A DNA stretch of 51,871 bases from Methanomassiliicoccales archaeon UBA147 (GCA_002496385.1 DAJR01000009.1:25055-76925), one strand, 5' to 3'. Shown: positions 42,325-51,775, numbered from the stretch's first letter. The notes: generated from the sequence alone by a model not told the origin. Numbers and translations are program-made.

Positions 42325-43667
42325 CGTACATCCCGGAGCGCCCTCTCGACAATCTTGGCTGCCTGGCCCGTGTAATTCTTGGGGTCGAGCAGTGCGTCTA
42401 TCTCCTCGGGTCTGAAAAGCTTGGAGACGGCCTCGTCGGCCAACATCTGGTCTCTGAGATGGGAGCCTGCATCGACAGCCTTCATCGACAGCCTCCGCAT
42501 GTGTTCGTGGGCATCCTGCCGGCCCACGCCCTTGCGCACCATGGCCATCATCACGGCTTCGGCCATTATCAGGCCCTTGGAGGATTCTAGGTTGGCTAGC
42601 ATCCTTCCAGGGTTCACGACCAGGCTGGAAAACACCCTGCCCATCTTCACAAGCATGTCATCCACAAGGATGCTGGCATGGGGTATCGTGATTCGCTCGG
42701 CCGCTGAATTTGTCAGGTCCCTCTCGTGCCACAGGGGGACGTTCTCGTATGTCGGAACCATGAAGCCCCTCACGACTTTCGCAAGGCTGCAGACGTTCTC
42801 GCAGGTTATGGGATTCCTTTTGTGCGCCATTGTGGAGCTTCCCACCTGTTTCTCCGAGTCGAATGCCTCGGCAACCTCGCCTATCTCAGACCTCTGGAGA
42901 TTCCTGACCTCGACCGCGAACTTTTCGAGCGAGCAGGAGATGTTGGCCAGCAGGGACATGTATTCCACATACCTGTCTCTCCCGACAAGCTGGAGGCTTG
43001 CCTCCTCGACGCCCAGCCCGAGCACGGCCATCACATCGGCCTGTATGTCCGCGGCATGGTCGCCCAGTGCAGCCCCCGTGCCTACCGCGCCGCTCATCTT
43101 TCCCACGCATATCCTCGGCCTGGCTTCCCTCAGCCGGTCAAGGTGGCGCTGGACTTCTCTGACATACACTGCCATCTTCATCCCGAAGGTCAGGGGCACT
43201 GCGAACTGGCCGTGAGTCCTGCCGACCATGACAGTGTCCTTGTGGCGCTCGGCGAGCTCGGCAAGTGAATTCTGGAGGACAATCAAATCATCCTCTATTA
43301 TCTGGAGGGCGTTCTTCAGTTGGATTGCCGTGACGGTGTCCACGATGTCGTTGGATGTGGCGCCGAGGTGCACGAAATCCCCTGCCGCCCCGGCCTGCTC
43401 GGTGAGGGCCTTCACCATTGCCATTATGTCGTGGTTTGTGCTCTTCTCGATTTCCCGGACCCTCTCGATGCGGACAGTGTCAGTGTTGGCTTTTTCCGAA
43501 ATGATCCTGGCATCGTCGGCGCTGATGTTGCCAGCTTTGGAATGCGCCCCGGCCAATGCTGCCTCCACGTCAAGCATGTACTGCAGCCGCCTGACTTCGT
43601 CGAAAATCTGCTTCATCGCTTCCCGGCCGTACCTGAAATCCAGAGGGCAAACCTGCATGTCGCTCAC
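42321..43667 (-). CDS. purB: Adenylosuccinate lyase
   Basis: A 448-residue enzyme of the fumarase/aspartase superfamily. It removes fumarate from SAICAR and from adenylosuccinate in purine synthesis. Signature regions are STNHDIMAMVKALTE, HLGATSNDIVDTVTAIQL, VMVGRTHGQFAVPLTFG and the mobile loop GSSTMAHKRNPITCENV, which contains the catalytic serine. The N-terminus (VCPLDFRYGREAMKQIFDE) is typical of archaeal PurB. It is read divergently from the Gins51 gene, with an AT-rich box at 43716-43727 between them, and ends by overlapping the TPR gene. Confidence 0.95.
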   Translation of the reverse strand: MSDMQVCPLDFRYGREAMKQIFDEVRRLQYMLDVEAALAGAHSKAGNISADDARIISEKANTDTVRIERVREIEKSTNHDIMAMVKALTEQAGAAGDFVHLGATSNDIVDTVTAIQLKNALQIIEDDLIVLQNSLAELAERHKDTVMVGRTHGQFAVPLTFGMKMAVYVREVQRHLDRLREARPRICVGKMSGAVGTGAALGDHAADIQADVMAVLGLGVEEASLQLVGRDRYVEYMSLLANISCSLEKFAVEVRNLQRSEIGEVAEAFDSEKQVGSSTMAHKRNPITCENVCSLAKVVRGFMVPTYENVPLWHERDLTNSAAERITIPHASILVDDMLVKMGRVFSSLVVNPGRMLANLESSKGLIMAEAVMMAMVRKGVGRQDAHEHMRRLSMKAVDAGSHLRDQMLADEAVSKLFRPEEIDALLDPKNYTGQAAKIVERALRDVR

Positions 43668-43715
43668 CGAGACCCTAAAACGCTAAGGGCATATGGCGTT
43701 TTCTGTCGCCCGGAA

Positions 43716-43727
43716 AAGTATAATACC
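43716..43727. promoter_or_regulatory. Shared AT-rich promoter box, purB and gins51
   Basis: AGTATAATACC reads as a TATA box in both directions. On the plus strand its centre is about 26 bases before the gins51 ATG at 43748, which suits a leaderless transcript. On the minus strand it gives purB a leader of about 28 bases. Confidence 0.45.
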
Positions 43728-43747
43728 TAAATTTCAATGGCGGTGCG

Positions 43748-44389
43748 ATGACAGGGGACGAAATAGGTTTCAGCGAGATTTCGGACGTTTACAGGAACGA
43801 GCGGCGCAGCAAGACACTGACAAAGCTGCCGGCTAATTTCTATCTGAAAGCGGAAGAGCATCTACGCAAACTGAAGGAAGAGCACTGCGCGGCCATTCTC
43901 ATCCCCAACAACCCGAACAGCATGATGCTGTGGGACCAGATCGGCAAGCTGGACAAACGCCTGAAGCACATTTATGAGATAAGGGAGAGGAAGCTGGCGC
44001 TCTCCGCCCTGGACAACATGGTCGGCGCCCCGCCGCCTGACAACATGACGAAGAAGGACAGGGCGCTTTACGAGAGGCTGGTCGAAACCCTCACCACGTT
44101 CAGGAACCATACCGAGCTGGGGGATTGCCCGCCCCCTGCGGCACCCCTGGCGCCCGCTCTGGAACCCGAGAAGATAGTGCAGCCCAAGATCGTGGAGCCC
44201 GAGCCGCAGACTCAACCCGAGGAGCCGGCGCCGGAAGAGGCGATCATCGTCCATGTCCTCGAGGATATCCCCACGTTCGTGAGCCTCAAAAACACATATA
44301 ATCTGAAGAAAGACGACATGGTGACGCTGCCGGGCCAGTTCGCGAGACTTCTCTCCTCGAAGGGAAAAGTGAGGATCGTTGGCAGCTGA
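43748..44389 (+). CDS. GINS complex subunit Gins51 (replication)
   Basis: A 213-residue subunit of the archaeal GINS complex, which with Cdc45/GAN and MCM forms the replicative helicase. The A-domain (YRNERRSKTLTKLPANFYL, EEHLRKLKEEH, IYEIRERKLALSAL) and the C-terminal B-domain (VHVLEDIPTFVSLKNTYNLK, MVTLPGQFARLLSSKGKV) are in the Gins51 order. A proline- and glutamate-rich linker of ~40 residues (about 125-165) joins them. It is followed directly by the ribosomal protein operon but separated by that operon's own promoter. A Gins23 partner is not in the window. Confidence 0.87.
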   Translation: MTGDEIGFSEISDVYRNERRSKTLTKLPANFYLKAEEHLRKLKEEHCAAILIPNNPNSMMLWDQIGKLDKRLKHIYEIRERKLALSALDNMVGAPPPDNMTKKDRALYERLVETLTTFRNHTELGDCPPPAAPLAPALEPEKIVQPKIVEPEPQTQPEEPAPEEAIIVHVLEDIPTFVSLKNTYNLKKDDMVTLPGQFARLLSSKGKVRIVGS

Positions 44390-44424
44390 GCGGCGGAATG
44401 GCCATGTTCGGTCTTTGTGATAAA

Positions 44425-44478
44425 CTATAAATACGGTATTTCTTAATCCCCCGCTTCCATAGCAAGCAGGTGTTTAAC
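44425..44478 (+). promoter_or_regulatory. Promoter and ribosome site of the rps12-rps7-fusA operon
   Basis: A TATA box (CTATAAATA, about 44425-44433) predicts a start near 44456. AGGTG at 44468-44472 lies six bases before the TTG at 44479 and decides that start over the in-frame GTG at 44470, which it overlaps. Confidence 0.6.
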
Positions 44479-44907
44479 TTGGCACGAGGATTGCACACGG
44501 CTAAAAAGCTCGAGAAGAGCAGGCAGCAGTTCAGATGGAACGACCGCTATTACAAGAAGCGGATACTCAAGCTCAAAGAAAAAGCGGACCCGCTGGAAGG
44601 CTCGGCCCAGGCAAGGGGCATAGTGCTCGAGAAGGTCGCCGTCGAGGCAAAGCAGCCGAACTCGGGCCTGAGAAAATGCATCAAGGTCCAGCTCATCAAG
44701 AATGGCAGGCAGATCACCGCATTCGCCGTCGGGGACGGCGCCATAAACTTCATCGACGAGCATGACGAGGTGCTTGTGGAAGGCATAGGCGGAAGGATGG
44801 GCCGTTCATACGGAGATATTCCCGGAGTCAGGTTCAAAGTCATCAAGGTGAACAACGTGTCGCTTGATGAGATGGTGCGCGGCAGGAAGGAGAAGCCGGT
44901 GAGGTGA
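44479..44907 (+). CDS. rps12: Ribosomal protein uS12
   Basis: A 142-residue small-subunit protein at the decoding centre. The archaeal/eukaryotic-type pattern is clear: ARGLHTAKKLEKSRQQFRWN, KQPNSGLRKCIKVQLIKNGR (the decoding loop), FIDEHDEVLVEGIGGRMGRS and GDIPGVRFKVIKVN. It starts at TTG 44479, giving the family N-terminus MARGL. It is the first gene of a conserved archaeal cluster, followed after four bases by rps7. The upstream rpoA/nusA-type genes often found in archaea are replaced here by Gins51. Confidence 0.97.
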   Translation: MARGLHTAKKLEKSRQQFRWNDRYYKKRILKLKEKADPLEGSAQARGIVLEKVAVEAKQPNSGLRKCIKVQLIKNGRQITAFAVGDGAINFIDEHDEVLVEGIGGRMGRSYGDIPGVRFKVIKVNNVSLDEMVRGRKEKPVR

Positions 44908-44911
44908 GGAC

Positions 44912-45703
44912 ATGACTGAAGAAAACACTCAGGAAACCAAGAAGCCGGAACCCGCTGTCGAACCGCAACCGACAGACGCGCCGGTGAAGGAAAAGGTACC
45001 GGAACAGCCGAAGGAGGCAGAAGCCCCGGCAAAGGAACAGCCGAAGCCAGAGGCCACCGAACCCAAGCCCGTAAAAGAGGAGGCGCCAAAGGAAATCAGC
45101 AAGGCGCTCGTGCCGAAGAGGATAGTCGGCATCCCGCCGGACAAACTGAAGCTCTTTGACAGGTATGACATGTCAGATATTGTCGTGAGCGACGCGGGCC
45201 TTGCCAGGTACATCAACCTGGACCCGGTCATCGTCCCCCACACGGGCGCAAGGCATGCCAACAGGCCGTTCGCCAAGAGCAAGATGAACATCGTCGAGCG
45301 CCTGGTCAACAACATGATGAGGAACGAGAACTACACAGGCAAGAAGACCAAGACCTACAGGGCGGTCATGCAGGCTTTTGAGATAATCGAATCCAAGACC
45401 AAGAAGAACCCGGTCCAGGTGTTCATCGACGCACTCGAGAACACGACTCCCAGAGAGGAAGTCACCAGATTGAAATACGGCGGCGTTTCGGTCCCGAAGG
45501 CGGTGGACATCAGTTCCTCCAGAAGGCTGGACATCGCACTTCGCAACATCTGCAAAGGCGCCATCAATGCGTCTTACAAGAACACGAAGCCCATCGAGAT
45601 CTGCCTTGCCAATGAGATAATACAGGCGGCAAAAGGCGACATGAACAGCTTTGCTGTCTCCAAAAAAGAGGAGACAGAGCGTGTTGCCGGCTCAGCCAGG
45701 TAA
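44912..45703 (+). CDS. rps7: Ribosomal protein uS7 with N-terminal extension
   Basis: A 263-residue small-subunit head protein that binds the 3' domain of 16S rRNA. The uS7 core starts near residue 70 (LKLFDRYDMSDIVVSDAGLA) and includes PHTGARHANRPFAKSKMNIV, KTYRAVMQAFEIIESKTKKN and RRLDIALRNICKGAINASYK. Before it is a ~65-residue low-complexity stretch rich in Glu, Lys, Pro and Ala (EAPAKEQPKPEATEPKPV). Other archaeal uS7 proteins are usually near 195-215 residues, so this extension is unusual; it is probably disordered. The gene is placed between rps12 and fusA. Confidence 0.97.
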   Translation: MTEENTQETKKPEPAVEPQPTDAPVKEKVPEQPKEAEAPAKEQPKPEATEPKPVKEEAPKEISKALVPKRIVGIPPDKLKLFDRYDMSDIVVSDAGLARYINLDPVIVPHTGARHANRPFAKSKMNIVERLVNNMMRNENYTGKKTKTYRAVMQAFEIIESKTKKNPVQVFIDALENTTPREEVTRLKYGGVSVPKAVDISSSRRLDIALRNICKGAINASYKNTKPIEICLANEIIQAAKGDMNSFAVSKKEETERVAGSAR

Positions 45704-45735
45704 TCAGAGTTATTGTTGAATCAGAAGGTGTTTGA

Positions 45736-47940
45736 ATGGGACGCAAGGAAGACAATATCAAGAAGGCACAGGCACTGATGACAAAGCCGAAGCAGATACG
45801 CAACATCGGGACTGCGGCGCACATCGACCACGGAAAGACAACTTTCAGCGACAACCTGATCGCCGGCGCCGGCATGATGTCAGAGGAACTCGCTGGAAAG
45901 CAATTGATGCTGGATTTTGACGAGCAGGAACAGGCCAGGGGAATCACCATCAACGCTGCAAACGCGTCAATGGTACACGTCTACAAAGGCCAGGAATACC
46001 TAATCAACCTGATAGACACACCCGGGCATGTGGACTTCGGGGGCGACGTCACGCGGGCCATGAGGGCCATCGACGGGGCGTTCATCCTCGCCTGCGCTGT
46101 CGAGGGAGTCATGCCCCAGACCGAGACTGTCATCCGCCAGGCAATAAAAGAGAAAGTGAGGCCCATCCTTTTCATCAACAAGGTCGACCGCCTCATCAAC
46201 GAACTGAAGGTCACTCCGGAACAGATGCAGACCAGGCTTACCAACATCATAACGGAGGTCAACGCGAAAATAGTCAAGCTCCTGCCCGATGACCTGAAGA
46301 AGAAATGGGCGCTGGACGTCTCGGCGGGAACAGTTGCCTTCGGTTCGGCATACCATAACTGGGCGATATCGGTCCCATTCATGAAGCGCACCGGTATAAC
46401 ATTCAAGGACATTTACCAATTTTGCGCAGAGGGAAAGCAGAAGGAGCTTGCCAAGAAGGCCCCCATCCATGAAGTGATACTGGACATTTGCATCGAGCAT
46501 ATGCCCAACCCGTTGGACGCGCAGAAGATAAGGGTCCCTCAGATATGGAAGGGCGACCCTGAATCCAAAGTGGGAAAGGCCATGGCAAACTGTGACCCGA
46601 ACGGCCCGGTTGCGATGATGGTCACGAAGATCATCGTCGATCCGCATGCCGGCGAGGTCGCCATAGGGCGTCTGTTCTCGGGCAAGATAAGCCGGGGCAT
46701 GGACCTTGCAGTGAGCGGAATGCCGAACAGGAACAGGGTTCAGCAGGTCTCGCTCGCCGTTGGCGCGGACCGCATCCCGGTGGAGGAGATAGACGCCGGG
46801 AACATCGTGGCCATCACGGGACTCAAGGATGCAATTTCCGGCTCGACGGTATCCACGGATGCGGAGATGGAAGCATTCGAGAAGATAGTGCACTACTCTG
46901 AACCTGTTGTCACGGTCGCAATCGAGGCGAAGCACATGAAGGACCTTCCGAAGCTGGTCGAGGTTCTGCGCACAGTCGCGAAGGCGGACCCATCTATCCA
47001 GGTCGAGATAAACCAGGAGACCGGGGAGCACCTGATGTCGGGGATGGGGGAGCTTCACCTTGAGATCACCCAGTACAGGATAATCAACGAGCACAAGGTG
47101 GAAATAAATTCGTCCCAGCCCATAGTGGTCTACAGAGAATCGGTTGAGAAACTCACGCCGCAGGAATTCGAGGGCAAGTCCCCGAACAAGCACAACAAAT
47201 TCTACGTCACAACCGAACCGCTCGCACTCAACATCGTCGAGGAAATCAAATCCGGCAGGATCGCATCTGAAGGCGGCAGGATCAAGGACTCGAAGGCCAT
47301 CCAGAAGCAGCTCCAGGACCTCGGCATGGAAAAGGATGAGGCGAAGAGCGTGGTGGCAATCTACGGCCCGAACATCTTCCTGGACATGACGAAGGGCATC
47401 CAGAACCTCCATGAAACCATGGAGCTTTGCAAAGAGGCATTTCTCGAAGTGATGAAAAGAGGCCCGCTCGCGGACGAGAGGGTCATGGGCGTCAAGGTCA
47501 AGTTGATGGACGCCAAGCTGCACGAGGACACCATCCACAGGGGACCTGCGCAGGCCATACCCGCCATGAGACAGGCGATTTACGGCGCCATGTGCCTATC
47601 GGGACGCACACTCCTGGAGCCGAAGCAGAAGGTCCAGATCAACGTGCCGCAGGAGGTCATGGGCGCAGCAACGCGCGAGATGCAGCAGAGGCGCTCGGTC
47701 ATCGAGGACATGGAGCAGGAAGGCGACATGGTCATAATCAAGGCCAAAGCGCCAGTTGCCGAGATGTTCGGATTCTCCAATTCAATGAGAGGCGCAACAG
47801 GCGGCCGCGCGCTCTGGAACACCGAGAACTGCGGTTTCGAGATGATTCCCAGGGAATTGCTGAAAGAGGTCGTTGCCAGCATCAGGACCAGGAAGGGCCT
47901 GAAGCCCGAGCCCTACGACGCAGCATATTATTCCAGTTAA
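45736..47940 (+). CDS. fusA: Elongation factor 2
   Basis: A 734-residue translocation GTPase. G1 is AHIDHGKT (28-35), G3 is DTPGHVD (94-100) and G4 is NKVD (148-151). Domain IV ends with LHEDTIHRGPAQAIPAMRQA, in which H601 is the expected diphthamide site, the archaeal/eukaryotic hallmark. The C-terminal EMFGFSNSMRGATGGRALW is domain V. ATG 45736 follows rps7 by about 30 bases with AAGGTG upstream, within the same operon. Confidence 0.98.
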   Translation: MGRKEDNIKKAQALMTKPKQIRNIGTAAHIDHGKTTFSDNLIAGAGMMSEELAGKQLMLDFDEQEQARGITINAANASMVHVYKGQEYLINLIDTPGHVDFGGDVTRAMRAIDGAFILACAVEGVMPQTETVIRQAIKEKVRPILFINKVDRLINELKVTPEQMQTRLTNIITEVNAKIVKLLPDDLKKKWALDVSAGTVAFGSAYHNWAISVPFMKRTGITFKDIYQFCAEGKQKELAKKAPIHEVILDICIEHMPNPLDAQKIRVPQIWKGDPESKVGKAMANCDPNGPVAMMVTKIIVDPHAGEVAIGRLFSGKISRGMDLAVSGMPNRNRVQQVSLAVGADRIPVEEIDAGNIVAITGLKDAISGSTVSTDAEMEAFEKIVHYSEPVVTVAIEAKHMKDLPKLVEVLRTVAKADPSIQVEINQETGEHLMSGMGELHLEITQYRIINEHKVEINSSQPIVVYRESVEKLTPQEFEGKSPNKHNKFYVTTEPLALNIVEEIKSGRIASEGGRIKDSKAIQKQLQDLGMEKDEAKSVVAIYGPNIFLDMTKGIQNLHETMELCKEAFLEVMKRGPLADERVMGVKVKLMDAKLHEDTIHRGPAQAIPAMRQAIYGAMCLSGRTLLEPKQKVQINVPQEVMGAATREMQQRRSVIEDMEQEGDMVIIKAKAPVAEMFGFSNSMRGATGGRALWNTENCGFEMIPRELLKEVVASIRTRKGLKPEPYDAAYYSS

Positions 47941-47958
47941 GAAAATACGGCCGGATGT

Positions 47959-48966
47959 CTATTTAGCTCTGTGTCCCAGCACCAGCTCTGCTATTTCGGC
48001 GACATCCTCGACCGTCACCCACACCCTGTCGCCGAACGCTGCGTTGGCCTGCGCCGCTTCCGCCAATGCGGTTCTGACCCGGTCATTATCCTGGCCAACC
48101 TGCTTCAGGACCTTGTCCATGGTGGTCAGGACCTTCTTGGGGATGTCTACCCTCTTCACAATGTCGCGCGCTCGCTTGAGGCGCTCGCTGAAGGCCTCCA
48201 TCTCCCTGCGGTTGCGGTTCACGAACCCGACCGGGTCCTGGCGGTACGCCTCGACGCGCCTCACTATCTCGATGCGCTCCTCGATGTCCTTGATGGATTG
48301 CACCTTTACCGCCATGCTGAACCGTTCCATAATTTCAGCATCAATCTCGCCGTCCTCCGGGTTCATCGTGGCAATGATGTTGAACTTCGCGGGGTGAGTG
48401 AAATCGCCATGCTCGGATTGGCTCCTGTGAATCCCGGTTGCGGAGATGTCAAGGATGCGATTGAGAATGTCCGGGTCCAGAAGGTTGACTCTAGATATCA
48501 ACAGGAAGCCACGGTTCGCCCGACCCACATAGCCGGGCCTGAGCATAGACTGGCTGTCGAAGCCCCCGAACACACGGTTTCCGGATGCTCCGAGGGGCAA
48601 CTCGACAAGCGGGAGCCTTCTTGTGAAGACATGCAGTTCCGAAACAGTGGATTGGCAGTCCTGGCAGAGTTTCGATTTATCTTTGGGGTCGCAATTGTAG
48701 AAACAGCCGGTTACGGCCTCCATCTCAGGGAGGATGCCCCTTAGACCCCTTGCCGCAGTGGACTTACCTGTCCCGGCTTCCCCTATGATTATCATGTTTC
48801 CGATGAAAGGGTTTGTTGTTGTCAGCAGAAGCGCCTTCTTCATCACCTGTTGGCCCACGATCCCAACCAATGGGTAGGGGGGAACCTCGCTTTTCTTCAT
48901 GAACTTGGAAAGGTCGGTGAAGATTATGCTGTCTGCGTCGTCTGCTGTCATTTCATACTCCGTCAA
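47959..48966 (-). CDS. ChlI-like AAA+ ATPase, magnesium chelatase family
   Basis: A 335-residue protein of the Mg-chelatase I-subunit/MoxR-like AAA+ class. Walker A is GEAGTGKST (62-70). A short insert carries C88, C92, C101 and C104 (CFYNCDP...LCQDC), as in BchI-type inserts with a metal-binding look. The Walker B position reads FLLISRVNLLDPD: the usual acidic DE pair is replaced by S158-R159, so ATP hydrolysis may be weak or need a partner. The C-terminus has the lid and sensor helices (LKRARDIVKRVDIPKKVLTT). It overlaps the ChlD-like gene by four bases (48963-48966). A chelatase for tetrapyrroles or a protein-remodelling role is possible. Confidence 0.85.
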   Translation of the reverse strand: MTEYEMTADDADSIIFTDLSKFMKKSEVPPYPLVGIVGQQVMKKALLLTTTNPFIGNMIIIGEAGTGKSTAARGLRGILPEMEAVTGCFYNCDPKDKSKLCQDCQSTVSELHVFTRRLPLVELPLGASGNRVFGGFDSQSMLRPGYVGRANRGFLLISRVNLLDPDILNRILDISATGIHRSQSEHGDFTHPAKFNIIATMNPEDGEIDAEIMERFSMAVKVQSIKDIEERIEIVRRVEAYRQDPVGFVNRNRREMEAFSERLKRARDIVKRVDIPKKVLTTMDKVLKQVGQDNDRVRTALAEAAQANAAFGDRVWVTVEDVAEIAELVLGHRAK

Positions 48967-51731
48967 GCATGCTGCATGACCATGTTCCTGAGGGATTCGG
49001 CCAGCTCCTCCCTGGTCCCTTCGTCCGAGGAAATCGTGAGCGGGATCACCATCTGGGCCGCCTTCACGATGTCGTCATCGCTGACCCTGCGTTCGTTTCT
49101 CAGGGCGCACAGGCTCTTGGCCACGCTCTCTATCTTGAATTCGCTGCTGTTCCCCTCTACATTGAACTCGGCGCACATCCTTGCTATGAGGTCCAGCTGT
49201 GCGTCGGTGATCTGGACGTCCTGCATCATCTTCTGGCCGCCAACGACGCTGGTTATCGCCTGTTCCTTACCTGCAAGAACCTTGCTGTTGAAGAGTTCGG
49301 GCCTGGAGCCGAACTCATTGAGGTAGCAGAGGGCTTTCATGCGAATGAGGATCTTGTCCTCCGGCGTGGCGTCCAGAAGCACGCCCAGTTTTTCCGAAAT
49401 GAGCGGGTGAAGCTCTGCTTCGGGGTCGCCCTTGGTTGCGATGAGCAGCACCCTGCAGGGCTGTTCTACGGTCTTGCCGTCCCTCTCCACGGTGTTCTTT
49501 CCCGTGGCCAAGGCGCTTGCGAGGGCGGTCTCCACATCATGCTCAAGCTTCTCGATGTCCTCCACGAACAGAATGCCCCTGTGGGCTCTGGTGAGCAGGT
49601 TGGGCCGCACAAGGTAGTTGACGAACACGCTGCCCCTCAGGCCGTCGACCGTGACGTTCTGGGGCAGGAACACGACGGGTAGTTTTTGCTTCTCTATCAC
49701 TATCCTATCATACTCGAAATCCAGCCTGCAGCGTGCGCAGAACTCTTCGGGCCTGGTCGGGTCGCAGCCCACGGTGCAGCCCTTCACCACGTCTATCGAG
49801 AATTCCATCTCCTGAAGGTACCTGAGGGCGCTCCTCACGGAATCTGGGTCGAACCCCCGCACCAGGGCGCCGCCCATGTCCTCCATCGACACGAGCAGAA
49901 GCAGCAGCTTGTCCTTGAGAACCTCTGCCTCGGCAACTGCCTGGGCTATGCCGAAGAACGGTTTGAGGATGGGCGGGATCTGTATCTCGTTCCCCTCCTG
50001 GGCTTTGAAATGCTTCAGCATTATGCCCACGGCCTCCGCCGCATCTCTCTCAGTGACCTCGGTACTGAAATTCTTCGCGGCCACGACCTTTGCGAGACCC
50101 TTCAGCTTGTCCGGGAAGCATTGCTCTCCGCTCAGTTCAGTGGAGTATTTCTCTATGGCCTTTTCAAGATTCTCCGGAATGACAATATCGTGCATGACCT
50201 TCCTTGCTTTGAGATAGTTTATCATCCATTCTTTCCTGTACCGGTCGAGCTTCGTCTGGAAGTTCGCCGGGTCTGCGTCGTAATCCTTTCCGTACTGGAT
50301 GAATTTTGTCCTGAACTGGAGGTTCTGCTCGGGCTCGGCCTTCACTGACAGCGTCACCTGGTCACCGAGTTCTTTGTGAATGGCCGCGCCGGGCTTGCTG
50401 AGCGTCCCGACGAGCGAGAACTTGCATGGAAACGTCATTTTCTTCCCGTTCTTCTCGAGGGTGTAGGAGCGGTCGCGGAGCGTCTTGGCAATTACCTTGG
50501 CAACGTCCGGATCCAGGAGGTCGATGTTCTCTACGAAGAGGAGCCCTCTGTTCGCTTCTTTCAGCTTGCTTGTGGTCGCCAGGAAGCGCACGTAGATGTC
50601 GCCCATCATCTCCGAGGTGGTGTCCTCCTTGTCCAGCTGGATTATCGGGAATGTCCTCAGCGAGGTCTTGATATCCGGTGATTTGTCCCCGTTCAGGTAT
50701 TTGAGGCGGCAGTAATAGCAATAGGCGTCCTTGTCCGCAGGGTCGCAGCCCACCGGGCAGTCCGATACCGCTCTGAACTCCAGGGAGAGGGTGTCGATGA
50801 ACTCGAGAACCTCCCTGACGACCTTCTTCCTTCCCGCCTGGAATACCACACCCTTGAAATTCGGGTCCACAAGGCCGATCGAGACATACTCAAGTACCCT
50901 GTCGAAGGCCATGACATCGTCAATCCTCACGGTGGTGACTGCCGCTTCCTCGTGCTCCAGGTGATAATAGATGCCCCCGCAGAGGTCAGCCATGTCGGAA
51001 GCCAGTTTCGAGCCTGTCTTGGAAACGTCGATCACCAGGGTCGGGATGTGAGCCCTCTCGATGGAGTCGCAGGTACCCTTTATCTCGGTCTCTATGTCCT
51101 CGCCGGGCACGATTGGCATGTTTGCGGTCCCGTCGGTCACGAGTATGAGCAGGGGGTTGGTGTCCTTCTCGATGCGGAGCTTGGAACGGAGATTGTCCAG
51201 GCCCTGGCGCATGCCCGCTGCCAGCGGCGTCGTGCCTCCGAATTCCAGCCTCTCGATGTATTGCTTGCCCTTGTCAATGCTGGACGTGAAAGGAAGAACT
51301 ACCTCTGCATGGCGGCCGTAACAGCTCACGAGTGAGATCCTGTCGCGCTTCTGGTAAGCGTCCAGCATCAGTTCGCCGAGCGCGTCCTTAATGCCCTTCA
51401 TCTTGGCATCCATGACCATCGAGCTGGAGGCGTCGAGGACCAGGCAGATGAGCGTGGATATCTTCCTCCGACGGACCTTCTCCCGGTAGTCGCGCTTCTT
51501 CACCTCAATCTTGCCGCCTTGTGAATGCATGATCGCGGCTTTAATTGTAGGAAGAATGGCGATGTCGGTGACACCGGAAGTTTTGGGAGGTCGTGATTTG
51601 AGGTATCGGCCTTGGGTGCCGACCGTCATGATGTCGGTGCGCCTGCCAGTCTTGACAGTGCCAGTGACGATGCGCTTCGATTTCTGCTGAAGCAATGTGC
51701 TCATCAGTTTCTTCAAGTCCCCCGGCGGCAT
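48963..51731 (-). CDS. ChlD-like VWA protein with two degenerate ChlI-type domains
   Basis: A 922-residue protein. Residues ~90-285 are a von Willebrand A domain with a MIDAS site (DASSS at 100-104, FGGTTPLA, LVTDG at ~197-201). Two tandem regions follow, each with a CxxxC...CxxC cluster (C325, C329, C338, C341; C652, C656, C665, C668) and a Walker-B-like strand (LLFVENIDLLD, ILFVEDIEKLE). Neither has a Walker A, so they look like inactive AAA+ copies. Family knowledge: ChlD/BchD has VWA after an inactive AAA; here the order is reversed and the AAA part doubled. With the ChlI-like partner it likely forms a chelatase- or MoxR-VWA-type machine. ATG 51731 follows a purine-rich site. Confidence 0.85.
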   Translation of the reverse strand: MPPGDLKKLMSTLLQQKSKRIVTGTVKTGRRTDIMTVGTQGRYLKSRPPKTSGVTDIAILPTIKAAIMHSQGGKIEVKKRDYREKVRRRKISTLICLVLDASSSMVMDAKMKGIKDALGELMLDAYQKRDRISLVSCYGRHAEVVLPFTSSIDKGKQYIERLEFGGTTPLAAGMRQGLDNLRSKLRIEKDTNPLLILVTDGTANMPIVPGEDIETEIKGTCDSIERAHIPTLVIDVSKTGSKLASDMADLCGGIYYHLEHEEAAVTTVRIDDVMAFDRVLEYVSIGLVDPNFKGVVFQAGRKKVVREVLEFIDTLSLEFRAVSDCPVGCDPADKDAYCYYCRLKYLNGDKSPDIKTSLRTFPIIQLDKEDTTSEMMGDIYVRFLATTSKLKEANRGLLFVENIDLLDPDVAKVIAKTLRDRSYTLEKNGKKMTFPCKFSLVGTLSKPGAAIHKELGDQVTLSVKAEPEQNLQFRTKFIQYGKDYDADPANFQTKLDRYRKEWMINYLKARKVMHDIVIPENLEKAIEKYSTELSGEQCFPDKLKGLAKVVAAKNFSTEVTERDAAEAVGIMLKHFKAQEGNEIQIPPILKPFFGIAQAVAEAEVLKDKLLLLLVSMEDMGGALVRGFDPDSVRSALRYLQEMEFSIDVVKGCTVGCDPTRPEEFCARCRLDFEYDRIVIEKQKLPVVFLPQNVTVDGLRGSVFVNYLVRPNLLTRAHRGILFVEDIEKLEHDVETALASALATGKNTVERDGKTVEQPCRVLLIATKGDPEAELHPLISEKLGVLLDATPEDKILIRMKALCYLNEFGSRPELFNSKVLAGKEQAITSVVGGQKMMQDVQITDAQLDLIARMCAEFNVEGNSSEFKIESVAKSLCALRNERRVSDDDIVKAAQMVIPLTISSDEGTREELAESLRNMVMQHA

Positions 51732-51763
51732 TGTGGAAATCCTCAGGTCAATAAGTTAATTCG

Positions 51764-51775
51764 GCATTATATAAT
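51764..51775 (-). promoter_or_regulatory. TATA box of the ChlD/ChlI operon
   Basis: The minus strand reads ATTATATAATGC, predicting transcription near 51743 and a leader of about 12 bases with GAGGATTT as ribosome site before the ATG at 51731. Confidence 0.5.

Noticed and set aside
46000..47538. 512-codon minus-strand frame
   Set aside because: Fully antisense to the certain fusA gene in GC-rich DNA; the translation has no recognisable domain.
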